From: G963677485 sp942492855
GTDB taxonomy: Bacteria > Armatimonadota > HRBIN16
Assembly (NCBI GenBank): GCA_942492855.1
Contig: OW818647.1
Coordinates: 3,844,001 to 3,908,000 of the forward strand
Length of the DNA stretch: 64,000 nucleotides
Reading direction: 5' to 3'
Part shown: positions 1 to 7,449 of the stretch, piece after piece
How the letters are laid out: each line of letters begins with the position of its first letter
How positions within the stretch are numbered: position 1 is the stretch's first letter
Notes under the pieces: model-generated
What the model saw: only the letters and a program-made list of their open reading frames with translations
Told to the model about the DNA's origin: nothing
The model's database searches: none
Made by a program: the position numbers and the translations under genes

Positions 1-405
1 CAGAGAGCTGAGCCTCCAGATGAGTTGCGCCATGTGGCGGTGGTTGGTCTGACCATGACCAAAGAACTGCTGGCGGACCGCATTGCGCAGCGATGTCGTT
101 TAATGCTGCAGGCAGGATGGCTTGACGAGGTGCGGGGTTTATTGGATGCTGGCGTGCCGGTCGATTCGCCCGCAATGCGCTCGTTGGGCTACCGTGAGCT
201 GGCAGCGGTGGTGATGGGGGAGATGAGCCTGGAAGAGGCGGTACCAGAAATTACGAAGCAGACCAGGCAGTATGCCAAACGGCAAATGACCTGGTTCCGT
301 AAAGAACCAGGTGTACAGTGGTTTGATGCTACTCAACCGCACGAACAACTACTGAACGAAGTGATGGCCTACATACACACTATTGACAGGGAGACAGCAA
401 GATGA
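1..405 (+). CDS. miaA: tRNA dimethylallyltransferase MiaA, C-terminal part
   Basis: This is the 3' end of miaA; the frame is open to the window edge, so the start lies outside. MiaA transfers a dimethylallyl group to A37 of tRNAs that read UNN codons. The visible part carries the family's C-terminal signature: a basic helix with DRIAQRCRLM, the GWLDEV segment, the SLGYRE motif, and the QTRQYAKRQMTWFR stretch that contacts tRNA. The stop overlaps the hfq start by the ATGA at 402-405, so the two are probably translationally coupled. The miaA-hfq order is common in many phyla. Identification is secure; only the truncation by the window limits it. Confidence 0.95.
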   Translation, partial: QRAEPPDELRHVAVVGLTMTKELLADRIAQRCRLMLQAGWLDEVRGLLDAGVPVDSPAMRSLGYRELAAVVMGEMSLEEAVPEITKQTRQYAKRQMTWFRKEPGVQWFDATQPHEQLLNEVMAYIHTIDRETAR

Positions 406-689
406 GCCAGAAATCACAGATGAATGTGCAAGACATGTTTCTGAATCAGGCCCGCAAAGACTGTATTCCGGTAAGTATTCAACTACTAAGCGGTGCCTTG
501 TTAAAAGGTGTTGTCAAGGGGTTTGACTTTTACACGATTTTGCTTCAGACACAGGGTAAGCCGACCACGCTTGTATACAAACACGCAGTGGCATTAATTG
601 TGCCATGCCAGGAGCTTATGCTGTTTCATAACACCATGACCGCTATGGAGGGCAACCCTCTGCAAGAAACTGCAACATCCGAGTGTTAA
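402..689 (+). CDS. hfq: RNA chaperone Hfq
   Basis: Hfq is a hexameric Sm-like protein that pairs small RNAs with mRNAs. The 95-residue product has the expected N-terminal helix (MFLNQARKDCIPVSIQLLSG), the Sm1 strand region with GVVKGFDFYTILL, and the Sm2 signature YKHAVALI, where YKH lines the proximal pore. The C-terminal tail after the Sm core is short. It starts inside the miaA stop codon (ATGA) and is followed by a MITE-like repeat rather than another gene. No separate promoter was found for it. Confidence 0.95.
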   Translation: MSQKSQMNVQDMFLNQARKDCIPVSIQLLSGALLKGVVKGFDFYTILLQTQGKPTTLVYKHAVALIVPCQELMLFHNTMTAMEGNPLQETATSEC

Positions 690-701
690 AACTAGTGCAA
701 C

Positions 702-1057
702 CACTCAGCCATGAGGGACGACCGTGTCATTGTCAACGATTAATCGTTGTGTCTATACTTCCGACACCCCGAATGGGGTATGATTCTTATAGCCACGGGT
801 AAGCGAAGCGCAACCCGTGGAGGGCAACCAAAAACAATTTACCCCGAAGGGGTCGACTTAGGTTTCCCAGTATTTTGCTTCTGAAATTCGTTTCGACCCA
901 CTTCGGGGTTGGACATCAGCACCGTCATCCACGGGTATCGCTTCGCTCACCCGTGGCTATAAGAATCATACCCACTCCGTGGGTGCCCACAGGGATGTGT
1001 AGTGGCGGTGTGCATATCCTGAACAGATACTGGGCAGAATTATCTGATGGCTGAGTG
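702..1057. repeat. MITE-like palindromic element, copy 1
   Basis: This 356 bp non-coding element fills the hfq-dapF gap. Its ends are inverted copies of CACTCAGCCAT (702-712 and 1047-1057). Inside, two arms of about 50 bp (near 770-820 and 929-985) are near-perfect inverted repeats sharing the block GATTCTTATAGCCACGGGT. Each arm also folds on itself (hairpins 793-820 and 929-956). It has no credible ORF. A second copy of almost identical length lies at 10665-12823. Together these look like a non-autonomous mobile element or a large REP/BIME-type unit. I see no clear target-site duplication. Confidence 0.75.
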
Positions 1058-1090
1058 TTAGTACAATAAAGGAGAATTTCTTTACCCATC

Positions 1091-1930
1091 ATGCAATTTA
1101 CTAAAATGCACGGCATTGGCAATGACTTTGTCGTGATAGATAGCCTGAAGCGCTCATTCAGCGAAGAGGAACTACCCGAGCTGAGCAGGACCCTTTGCGA
1201 CCGCCGGTTTGGTGTGGGAGGTGATGGACTGATATTGGTTCTTCCCAGCAAGCACGGACACGTGATGATGCGTATGTTCAATCCGGACGGCTCCGAGGCG
1301 GAGATGTGCGGTAACGGAATCCGCTGCTTTGCTAAATATATCTACGACCGCCAAATTGTGCCGGAAACCAGCATCAACGTGGAAACTATGGCCGGTATGA
1401 AGCCGTTGAAGTTGACGCTGAAGGGCGGGAAGGTCAGCGAAGTTTGTGTAGATATGGGTTGTCCTGAACTGACACCTGAGCTGATCCCGGTGAAGACCGC
1501 CGATGCCGGGCCCGTGATCGGTCTACCGCTAAAGGTGGGTGGGCGTCGTGTTGATGTCACTTGCGTCAGTATGGGAAATCCTCATGCTGTGGCTTTTGCG
1601 GACGATGTGGATTCCATCCCACTGGAAAAGCTGGGACCGCTGATTGAGACGCACAAGATATTCCCCAAGAAGACCAACGTGCATTTCGTTCAGATCATCA
1701 GCCAATATGAGATCAAAATGCGAACCTGGGAGCGCGGAGCGGGGATCACCCTGGCCTGCGGCACCGGAGCTTGCGCTTGTGCTGTCGCCAGCCACCTCAA
1801 TAAGCTAACCGGACGCAGCGTGCTGATTCACCTGCCTGGTGGAGACCTTCAGGTGGAATGGACAGGTGGTAATCGTGTGCTCATGACCGGGCCTGCTGAG
1901 GAAGTGTTTACCGGCGAATTGTCGTTGTAG
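1091..1930 (+). CDS. dapF: diaminopimelate epimerase DapF
   Basis: DapF converts LL-diaminopimelate to meso-diaminopimelate for peptidoglycan and lysine synthesis in the cytoplasm. The 279-residue length is normal. The two catalytic cysteines are present: C73 in AEMCGNGIRC and C223 in TLACGTGACA. The start MQFTKMHGIGNDFVVID is also typical. AAAGGAG at 1068-1074 is rather far (16 nt) from the ATG, but no better in-frame start is visible. The next gene is the DapL aminotransferase that makes its substrate, so the pair forms one short DAP route. Confidence 0.96.
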   Translation: MQFTKMHGIGNDFVVIDSLKRSFSEEELPELSRTLCDRRFGVGGDGLILVLPSKHGHVMMRMFNPDGSEAEMCGNGIRCFAKYIYDRQIVPETSINVETMAGMKPLKLTLKGGKVSEVCVDMGCPELTPELIPVKTADAGPVIGLPLKVGGRRVDVTCVSMGNPHAVAFADDVDSIPLEKLGPLIETHKIFPKKTNVHFVQIISQYEIKMRTWERGAGITLACGTGACACAVASHLNKLTGRSVLIHLPGGDLQVEWTGGNRVLMTGPAEEVFTGELSL

Positions 1931-1968
1931 TTATAATATATCTACAGCATAACCCCGTACGGAAATGA

Positions 1969-1990
1969 AGGCGCACCTGCCGGTGCGCCT
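1969..1990 (+). terminator. GC-rich hairpin after dapF, terminator-like
   Basis: An 8 bp perfect stem (AGGCGCAC and GTGCGCCT) with a 6 nt loop lies 38 nt after the dapF stop. It is followed by CATTTACC, not a real T-run, so it may only attenuate transcription or protect the 3' end. Confidence 0.4.
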
Positions 1991-2025
1991 CATTTACCTG
2001 CATACAACAAGGAGAGAGAGCACCA

Positions 2026-3198
2026 ATGCCTACGAGAGCCGCAAGACTAGACAAAGCACCGCCCTATCTATTTGGAGAGATCGCAAAGAAAAAGGCCAAA
2101 GCGATAGCGGAGGGTGTAGATTTAATCGACTTTGGTATTGGTGATCCTGACCAGCCGACTCCGCAGCCTATCATCGATCAGTTGAGTGTGTTTGCGAATG
2201 ATCCCGCCACCCACTGTTATGATGAGACCCCCCAAGGCGAGCCGGCGTTGATGAACGCCGTTGCAGAGTGGTACCAGACTAACTACGGTGTGGACATCGA
2301 CCCTAAGACTGAAAGTCTGCTGTTGATCGGAAGCAAAGAGGGGCTGGCGCATCTGGCCTGGGCCTACATCGAAGAGGGCGACATCTCGCTGGTACCGGAT
2401 CCAGCTTACACCGTGTATGAGATCAACACGAAGATGGCTGGCGGTGACGTCTACAAGATGCCGTTGTTGAAGGAAAATGGCTTCCTACCTGATCTTGACG
2501 CCATTCCGGAAGAAGTCGCTCAGAAGGCGAAACTGCTGTGGTTGAATTACCCCAACAATCCCACGGCAGCGGTGGCCACGATCGAGTTCTACGAAAAGGC
2601 CGTGGCCTTCGCCAAGAAATACGACCTGTTGATCATCAATGATGCAGCATACAGTATGGTCACCTATGGTGATTACAAACACCCAAGCCTGCTTCAGGTA
2701 GAGGGTGGCAAGGATGTCTGTCTGGAGTTCAACTCCCTGTCCAAAATGTTTAACATGACAGGTTGGCGTGTCGGGTTCGCTGCAGGCAACAAAGAAGCCG
2801 TGGCCAATCTGAACAAAATGAAGGGCTTCATCGACAGCAAGCAGTTCGCGGCACTTTCCCGAACCGCTGCTTACGCGCTGCTTCACGGCGACAACAGCCG
2901 AAGCTTGAATTTGATTTCGAAGCGTCTGGATATTCTGTGTAGCGGTCTACGCGAAATCGGATGGGATGTACCGACACCTAAAGCCACGTTTTATGTGTGG
3001 GTGCCCACTCCGAATGGCCTGAGCAGCATGGAGTTTGCCGGCGCACTGCTTGAAAAAGCGGGCATTTTAGCGATTCCTGGTATCGGATACGGTCCGCATG
3101 GCGACGGCTACTGCCGGTTCAGCGTCACAGTAAATGGTGATGTGGACGGTGAGCGAGTGGTCGAAGCAGTGCAGAGGATCAAGAAGCACTTCGCCTAA
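2026..3198 (+). CDS. dapL: LL-diaminopimelate aminotransferase DapL
   Basis: This is a fold-type I PLP aminotransferase of 390 residues. It most likely converts tetrahydrodipicolinate plus glutamate directly to LL-diaminopimelate. Evidence is the N-terminal DFGIGDPDQPTP segment typical of DapL-like enzymes, NYPNNPTAA, and the PLP lysine K240 in SLSKMFNMTGWR. Adjacency to dapF supports the DAP role over a general aspartate or alanine aminotransferase, which share the fold. GGAGAGAG at 2011-2018 precedes the ATG at 2026. A terminator follows. Confidence 0.88.
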   Translation: MPTRAARLDKAPPYLFGEIAKKKAKAIAEGVDLIDFGIGDPDQPTPQPIIDQLSVFANDPATHCYDETPQGEPALMNAVAEWYQTNYGVDIDPKTESLLLIGSKEGLAHLAWAYIEEGDISLVPDPAYTVYEINTKMAGGDVYKMPLLKENGFLPDLDAIPEEVAQKAKLLWLNYPNNPTAAVATIEFYEKAVAFAKKYDLLIINDAAYSMVTYGDYKHPSLLQVEGGKDVCLEFNSLSKMFNMTGWRVGFAAGNKEAVANLNKMKGFIDSKQFAALSRTAAYALLHGDNSRSLNLISKRLDILCSGLREIGWDVPTPKATFYVWVPTPNGLSSMEFAGALLEKAGILAIPGIGYGPHGDGYCRFSVTVNGDVDGERVVEAVQRIKKHFA

Positions 3199-3236
3199 CG
3201 GCGGCCTGCACCGGTACCGGACTATCTAGCAGTTGG

Positions 3237-3280
3237 GGGATCAAGGACAGCGTGGCATCACGCACCTTGATCCCTTGTTT
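3237..3280 (+). terminator. intrinsic terminator between dapL and hflX
   Basis: A 10 bp outer stem (3237-3246 with 3265-3274, GGGATCAAGG) encloses a second 5 bp stem (3250-3254 with 3259-3263). It is followed by TTGTTTT. It ends only a few bases before the hflX ribosome binding site, so hflX would need read-through or a promoter inside dapL. Confidence 0.7.
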
Positions 3281-3295
3281 TCAAAAGGAGTATCT

Positions 3296-4600
3296 ATGCA
3301 AGAACCAATATCTGGTAAGAACCAAACATCCGAAGTGGAATCCGTCGAAAAGGTGTTCCTGGTGTTTATCAACGAAGATGAGACGGATGACAAATACGTA
3401 GAGGATGAGCTGGAGTCGCTGGTGCAGACCGCAGGCGGTGAAGTGGTTGGCTACGACCGACAGCGCCGCAAGGGACATCCTGAGGTCGCGACATTCCTGG
3501 GTAAAGGGAAAGTCGAAGAGATCACGCCGATGATACAAGACTGTGGTGCAGATTTGGCGATCATTGATGGTGAACTGAGTGCCATCCAGCAGCGTAACCT
3601 CGGCACGGCTTGGAAAGTGCGGGTCATTGACCGCACCCAACTGATCCTGGATATCTTTTCCCAGCGGGCGCATACCCGTGAGGGTAAGCTGCAGGTGTCA
3701 CTGGCCCGGCTGACATACATGATGCCGCGGCTCATGTCGGTGTATACCAAGTTTGAGCAACAGCAGGGAGGAATCGGCATCCGCGGTGGTGCCGGTGAGA
3801 CCAAGCTGGAGGCCGACCGCCGTGTGACACGCGAGCGGATCGCCTTACTGAAAGATGAGCTCGAAGAGGTGAAGAAGCAGCGGCTGGCCCAACGTGTGGA
3901 GCGGCGTAAGCTTCCGTACCCCGTGGGCTCGCTGGTGGGGTACACCAGTGCGGGGAAATCCACGTTGTTGAACATACTCACCGGCTCAGATGTGTATGCA
4001 GATCCGAAGCTGTTTGCCACCCTCGACCCCACCATCCGCAAGTTTGACTTTCCTGACGGTTTCGGCGTGATGTTAGCGGACACTGTCGGGTTTATCCGCA
4101 AGCTGCCGCACAGTCTGGTGGCCGCCTTCCGGGCGACGCTGGAAGAGGTGACGGAGGCGGACTTCCTGCTGCATGTGATCGACGTCAGCCACCCTGAGTA
4201 CGAGCTGCAGCGTGACGCCGTTCTTGAGGTGCTTGATGAGCTGGGTGTGAAGAAGAAGCCCATCATCAATGTGTATAACAAGTGCGACCTCGTGGTGGAT
4301 CAGTATGAACTGCGCCGCATGGTGGCCAGTGAGGAACGGGCGGTCTATATCAGTGCCAAGACGGGAGAGGGCCTGCCTGAGTTAGTGGCCACGATGGAAC
4401 GGCTGACTCGGGAGCTTCTGAACCATGTGGAGCTACTGCTGCCATATGGTGAAAGCGGCCTGCTGGCACTGGCGTATGATCGTGGTCGTGTCTACAGTGC
4501 GGATTATGAGGAAGCTGGGATCGCAGTGGTCGCTGATGTGACTGCCGATCTGGCCGGACGGATGCGACAGGTCGCCATCCAGGCTGGTGAACAGGCTTAA
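3296..4600 (+). CDS. hflX: ribosome-associated GTPase HflX
   Basis: HflX binds the 50S subunit and splits or rescues stalled ribosomes using GTP. The 434-residue product has the HflX N-terminal domain (FLGKGKVEEI), the family signature GIGIRGGAGETKLEADRR, then a G domain with G1 GYTSAGKST, G3 DTVGF and G4 NKCD, and a C-terminal region ending AGRMRQVAIQ. The open frame extends to a TTG at 3233, but AAAAGGAG at 3283-3290 fixes the ATG at 3296. The longer version would overlap the dapL terminator. The stop shares one base with the next ATG (TAATG). Confidence 0.95.
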   Translation: MQEPISGKNQTSEVESVEKVFLVFINEDETDDKYVEDELESLVQTAGGEVVGYDRQRRKGHPEVATFLGKGKVEEITPMIQDCGADLAIIDGELSAIQQRNLGTAWKVRVIDRTQLILDIFSQRAHTREGKLQVSLARLTYMMPRLMSVYTKFEQQQGGIGIRGGAGETKLEADRRVTRERIALLKDELEEVKKQRLAQRVERRKLPYPVGSLVGYTSAGKSTLLNILTGSDVYADPKLFATLDPTIRKFDFPDGFGVMLADTVGFIRKLPHSLVAAFRATLEEVTEADFLLHVIDVSHPEYELQRDAVLEVLDELGVKKKPIINVYNKCDLVVDQYELRRMVASEERAVYISAKTGEGLPELVATMERLTRELLNHVELLLPYGESGLLALAYDRGRVYSADYEEAGIAVVADVTADLAGRMRQVAIQAGEQA

Positions 4601-5640
4601 TGCTGCGATGGGAGATGGTTTCGGAGGACTGGCTTTCAGTACTCCGTGAAGACTGGATTCGGCTGCAATCCGTCTGCCCATATGCCTCGGTGTTCCAAAC
4701 CTACCAGTGGCATAAATGCTGGTGGGAACACCTGGGCAGCGGGACGCCTGAAGTCTGGGTGGCTCATGACGAAGATCGGGTGGTAGGTATCGCGCCGTTG
4801 GTGCGTCGAGCTGAGCAGCTTCTGTGGATGGCCACCGGCCCGAGTGATCGGCCCGGGGCGTTGGCCGAGGCGGCTGTCTGGCCTGAATTCGCAGCGGGAT
4901 TGTTAAGCCGTTTGAAGGGCCTTGTGGATCTACAGCAATGCCTGTCTGAACATCCGATGGCGATGACGGCCAATCAAGCAGGCTGGCATCATGCGCTGCA
5001 GGAGCTCTGCCCGTATGTGCCGTTGCCAGAAAGCTGGGAGAGCTTCACCCAGCGGCTGGGAAAAAAGACACGCTTCAATATCGGGTATGCACAAAGGCAG
5101 ATGCTGAAGGCTGATCCCGAGATGCAGATGACTGTGGCCGACACCGAACACCTCGATGAAGCTATGACCGCGCTGTTTGATCTGCACACCCAGCGGTGGC
5201 GAAAACGCGGTCTGCCCGGTGGGTTCTACAGTCCGAAGCTGCGCGGCTTTCACATGGAGTGGGCAAGAGTCGCTCTGGCTGAGGGCTGGTTGCGGCTCCA
5301 CACCTTGAGGTTCCAGGGAGAAATCAAAGCGGTGCTGTATGTGTTCCATTTTGGCAGCAGGGCGTATTACTATCTTGGCGGGTTCGACCTGGAGCTCAGT
5401 AAGTATTCCATGGGCACCGTCTTGACCGGTAAGGCAATCGAGTTGGCGATATCTGAGGGTCTTGAGGTGTTTGACTTCCTGCGTGGTGGGGAGAGCTACA
5501 AATACCGATGGAAGCCTGAAACCGCCCAACATCACCGTATCGCGAACGCACCACGCTGGCTGCAGCCGTTCCACTTTGCCCGCATCACGGCTGAGTGTCG
5601 TATCTGGCAGTGGCTGGCCCCAAAACTGCACGGAGGTTAG
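4600..5640 (+). CDS. CelD/BcsL-type GNAT acyltransferase
   Basis: The 346-residue product resembles the CelD/BcsL family (COG5653), which are acyltransferases of the GNAT fold often tied to envelope or exopolysaccharide work. Seen: the N-terminal block FQTYQWHKCWWEHLG, a central GKKTRFNIGYAQRQM, and the C-terminal GNAT-like core with KAVLYVFHFGSRAYYYLGGF and FDFLRGGESYKYRW. There is no signal peptide, so it is cytoplasmic. It overlaps hflX by one base and lies just upstream of a small membrane protein, suggesting one transcript. The substrate is unknown. Confidence 0.75.
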   Translation: MLRWEMVSEDWLSVLREDWIRLQSVCPYASVFQTYQWHKCWWEHLGSGTPEVWVAHDEDRVVGIAPLVRRAEQLLWMATGPSDRPGALAEAAVWPEFAAGLLSRLKGLVDLQQCLSEHPMAMTANQAGWHHALQELCPYVPLPESWESFTQRLGKKTRFNIGYAQRQMLKADPEMQMTVADTEHLDEAMTALFDLHTQRWRKRGLPGGFYSPKLRGFHMEWARVALAEGWLRLHTLRFQGEIKAVLYVFHFGSRAYYYLGGFDLELSKYSMGTVLTGKAIELAISEGLEVFDFLRGGESYKYRWKPETAQHHRIANAPRWLQPFHFARITAECRIWQWLAPKLHGG

Positions 5641-5641
5641 T

Positions 5642-5917
5642 GTGTATAAATTCATGATTCTGGTTATAGCAGTCGCTGTTCTATACTTGAGCTACAACAC
5701 CAATGTCCAAGTCAAGTCTCTTCGGACTGACGTTGTAAAGCTGCAGGGTGAGATACAGAAACTGAAGGTGAGAACAGGCGGCAATCGGACTGCACCTGCC
5801 CAAAGTGGAATAACACTCGATTCGCTCACCAAACAAGGTATAAGTAAGTTGAAGGACGCTGAAAAGACCATCAACGGGTTGCGAGACCAGCTTAACCGGT
5901 TGACTGGCCAACAGTAA
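5642..5917 (+). CDS. small membrane-anchored coiled-coil protein
   Basis: The 91-residue product has one N-terminal membrane segment (FMILVIAVAVLYLSY) followed by two helical, heptad-like stretches (VKSLRTDVVKLQGEIQKLK and LKDAEKTINGLRDQLNRL). The start is GTG at 5642, fixed by GGAGG at 5632-5636. A longer reading from 5462 would lie almost wholly inside the upstream gene. It resembles no family I can name. The position between a CelD-like enzyme and an M48 lipoprotein protease suggests a cell-envelope job, which is inference. Confidence 0.7.
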   Translation: MYKFMILVIAVAVLYLSYNTNVQVKSLRTDVVKLQGEIQKLKVRTGGNRTAPAQSGITLDSLTKQGISKLKDAEKTINGLRDQLNRLTGQQ

Positions 5918-5928
5918 GAGGAAATCGC

Positions 5929-6684
5929 ATGAAACCAGTGAAAAGATTAGTAGTTGCCACAATGGTGATAGCTACCGCATCCGTCATGATGGCGGGATGT
6001 AAGGGCGTAAATATGTATACGGCCAAAGACGAGGTGCAGATGGGTAAAGAAGCCGCTGCAGCCATCGAAAAGAAGGATGTAAAACTAAGCACCAACAGTG
6101 CGGATAATCGTATGGTGCAAACCATCGGTAAGCGGTTGGTGACGGCTGTGAAGTCGGTTGAAGGCAGCAGTGCGGATGTGTATGAATTCACATTCAAGGT
6201 TGTCGAAGACAAGGACGTGAACGCGTTCAGTCTGCCGGGCGGACCGGTTTATGTCAATACCGGTCTCATTCGATTGGCGGACGGTAATGATGACATGATC
6301 GCCTCCGTCATGGGCCATGAAATGGCTCATGTGACCAGGCGTCATGCAGCCAAGCAGGTCAGCTCCGGTAAGCTGATGGGTGCTGTTGTGGCCATTGGAT
6401 TAGGGAACGACAAGAGCGGTATCGGCGACGTGGCTAGCATTGCCAGTGGAATGACGCAGTTGAAATATGGTCGCGACGACGAGTACCAAGCTGATGAGTA
6501 TGGGTTGAAGTATCTATACCAGGCAGGGTATCGCCCCGAGGCGGCCTTGGAGTTCTTTTCCCGCATGGAGAGTGCTCAGGGTAAAGACAATCCGGGATTC
6601 ATGATTAACCTGCGCTCACATCCCGTGACTGGGGCGCGAATTGACAGGTTGAAGAAGCTAATAGCTAAGCTACCCGCGCGGTAG
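5929..6684 (+). CDS. M48 family metalloprotease lipoprotein
   Basis: A zinc peptidase of the M48 (BepA/LoiP-like) group, probably anchored in the envelope for protein quality control. The signal sequence ends in a lipobox, MAGC, with C24 as the lipidated residue. The zinc motif HEMAH is at 130-134 and the third ligand is E185 in DEYQADEYG. The C-terminal SHPVTGARIDRLKKL is the usual M48 tail. It has 251 residues and starts 11 nt after the small coiled-coil gene, likely the same operon. It lacks the TPR domain of BepA. Confidence 0.9.
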   Translation: MKPVKRLVVATMVIATASVMMAGCKGVNMYTAKDEVQMGKEAAAAIEKKDVKLSTNSADNRMVQTIGKRLVTAVKSVEGSSADVYEFTFKVVEDKDVNAFSLPGGPVYVNTGLIRLADGNDDMIASVMGHEMAHVTRRHAAKQVSSGKLMGAVVAIGLGNDKSGIGDVASIASGMTQLKYGRDDEYQADEYGLKYLYQAGYRPEAALEFFSRMESAQGKDNPGFMINLRSHPVTGARIDRLKKLIAKLPAR

Positions 6685-6711
6685 TAATCAACTCAAAACG
6701 TAATTCGAACA

Positions 6712-6750
6712 CACACAGGCTTCAAAGTTGATCTACTTGAGGCCTGTGTG
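6712..6750. terminator. hairpin between convergent genes
   Basis: A 14 bp stem with one G-U type mismatch (6712-6725 with 6737-6750, CACACAGGC and partner) separates the M48 gene from mntP on the other strand. The mntP stop codon lies in the loop. There is no clear T-run, so it is a probable, not certain, bidirectional terminator. Confidence 0.5.
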
Positions 6751-7443
6751 CTCTAGCACGATGTTGATTCCAATCGCGATGAGGATGGTTCCACCCAGAA
6801 CTCCGACATGCGCTTCGGCAAATCGGCCCAGCTTCCGGCCAAATATCACACCCAGAACCGAAATGACGAAAGTAATACAGCCTATCAGCAGACATGCGAC
6901 GAGAAGAGGCATTTGCTTGATCATCGTGGGTAGGGCAAACCCAGCGGCCATGGCATCTATGCTTGTCGCAACACCCAGGGTCAGCAGTGTCTTCAGGGGC
7001 ATGTTGGCATCAATCTTCTGGTCATCGTCATGAGAGCTGACGCTGTCCTTGATCATCTTCCCACCCATGATCGCCAGAAGGATGAGGGCGATCCAGTGGT
7101 CAACCCCACCGATCACCTTTTGAAACGGCAGAAACACCAAACCACCTAGTGCGGGCATCAGTGCCTGAAACCCGCCAAAGCAGCCCCCCACGCGAAGAGC
7201 GGGCCGAGTGCCGAGTTGTGTGCTATTCAGCCCGCAGGAGACGGATACAGCCAAAGCATCCATGCTCAGTGCTACGCCCGTCAATGCGACGATGATGAAA
7301 TCCGAGAGTATCTCTACGGCCTTGCCCTCCGATGGGGTTGATGACGACTGCCCTGTTATATTCTGCGTGGAATTACGCAGAATGTGCAACCGCGATAGGT
7401 GATGGTTCTTGGGGGCAGCCACCGAATCTATGTGGAATGACAA
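6733..7443 (-). CDS. mntP: MntP-like manganese efflux pump
   Basis: This is an integral membrane protein of the MntP family (DUF204 repeats), expected to export Mn(II). Two copies of the family motif are visible, SMDALAVSVSCGL and SIDAMAAGFAL, plus HWIALILLAIMGGKMI. The start is doubtful. The frame opens at a TTG at 7443, only 6 nt from the upstream glycosidase stop, giving 236 residues, whereas the family is about 190. A GGAGGG lies just before the conserved part, but no ATG, GTG or TTG follows at the right distance. No Mn riboswitch is visible. Confidence 0.75.
   Translation of the reverse strand: MSFHIDSVAAPKNHHLSRLHILRNSTQNITGQSSSTPSEGKAVEILSDFIIVALTGVALSMDALAVSVSCGLNSTQLGTRPALRVGGCFGGFQALMPALGGLVFLPFQKVIGGVDHWIALILLAIMGGKMIKDSVSSHDDDQKIDANMPLKTLLTLGVATSIDAMAAGFALPTMIKQMPLLVACLLIGCITFVISVLGVIFGRKLGRFAEAHVGVLGGTILIAIGINIVLEHTGLK
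7361..7382. other. 8 bp perfect hairpin in the 5' part of mntP
   Basis: TTCTGCGT and ACGCAGAA flank a 6 nt loop. On the minus strand it is followed by TATAACAG. It sits in the poorly conserved stretch before the MntP core, so it may be 5'-UTR rather than coding sequence. Its function is unknown. Confidence 0.35.
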
Positions 7444-7449
7444 CCGCCA

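Noticed and set aside
6733..7449. Manganese (yybP-ykoY) riboswitch before mntP
   Set aside because: Only a few bases separate mntP from the upstream gene and no yybP-ykoY consensus is visible.
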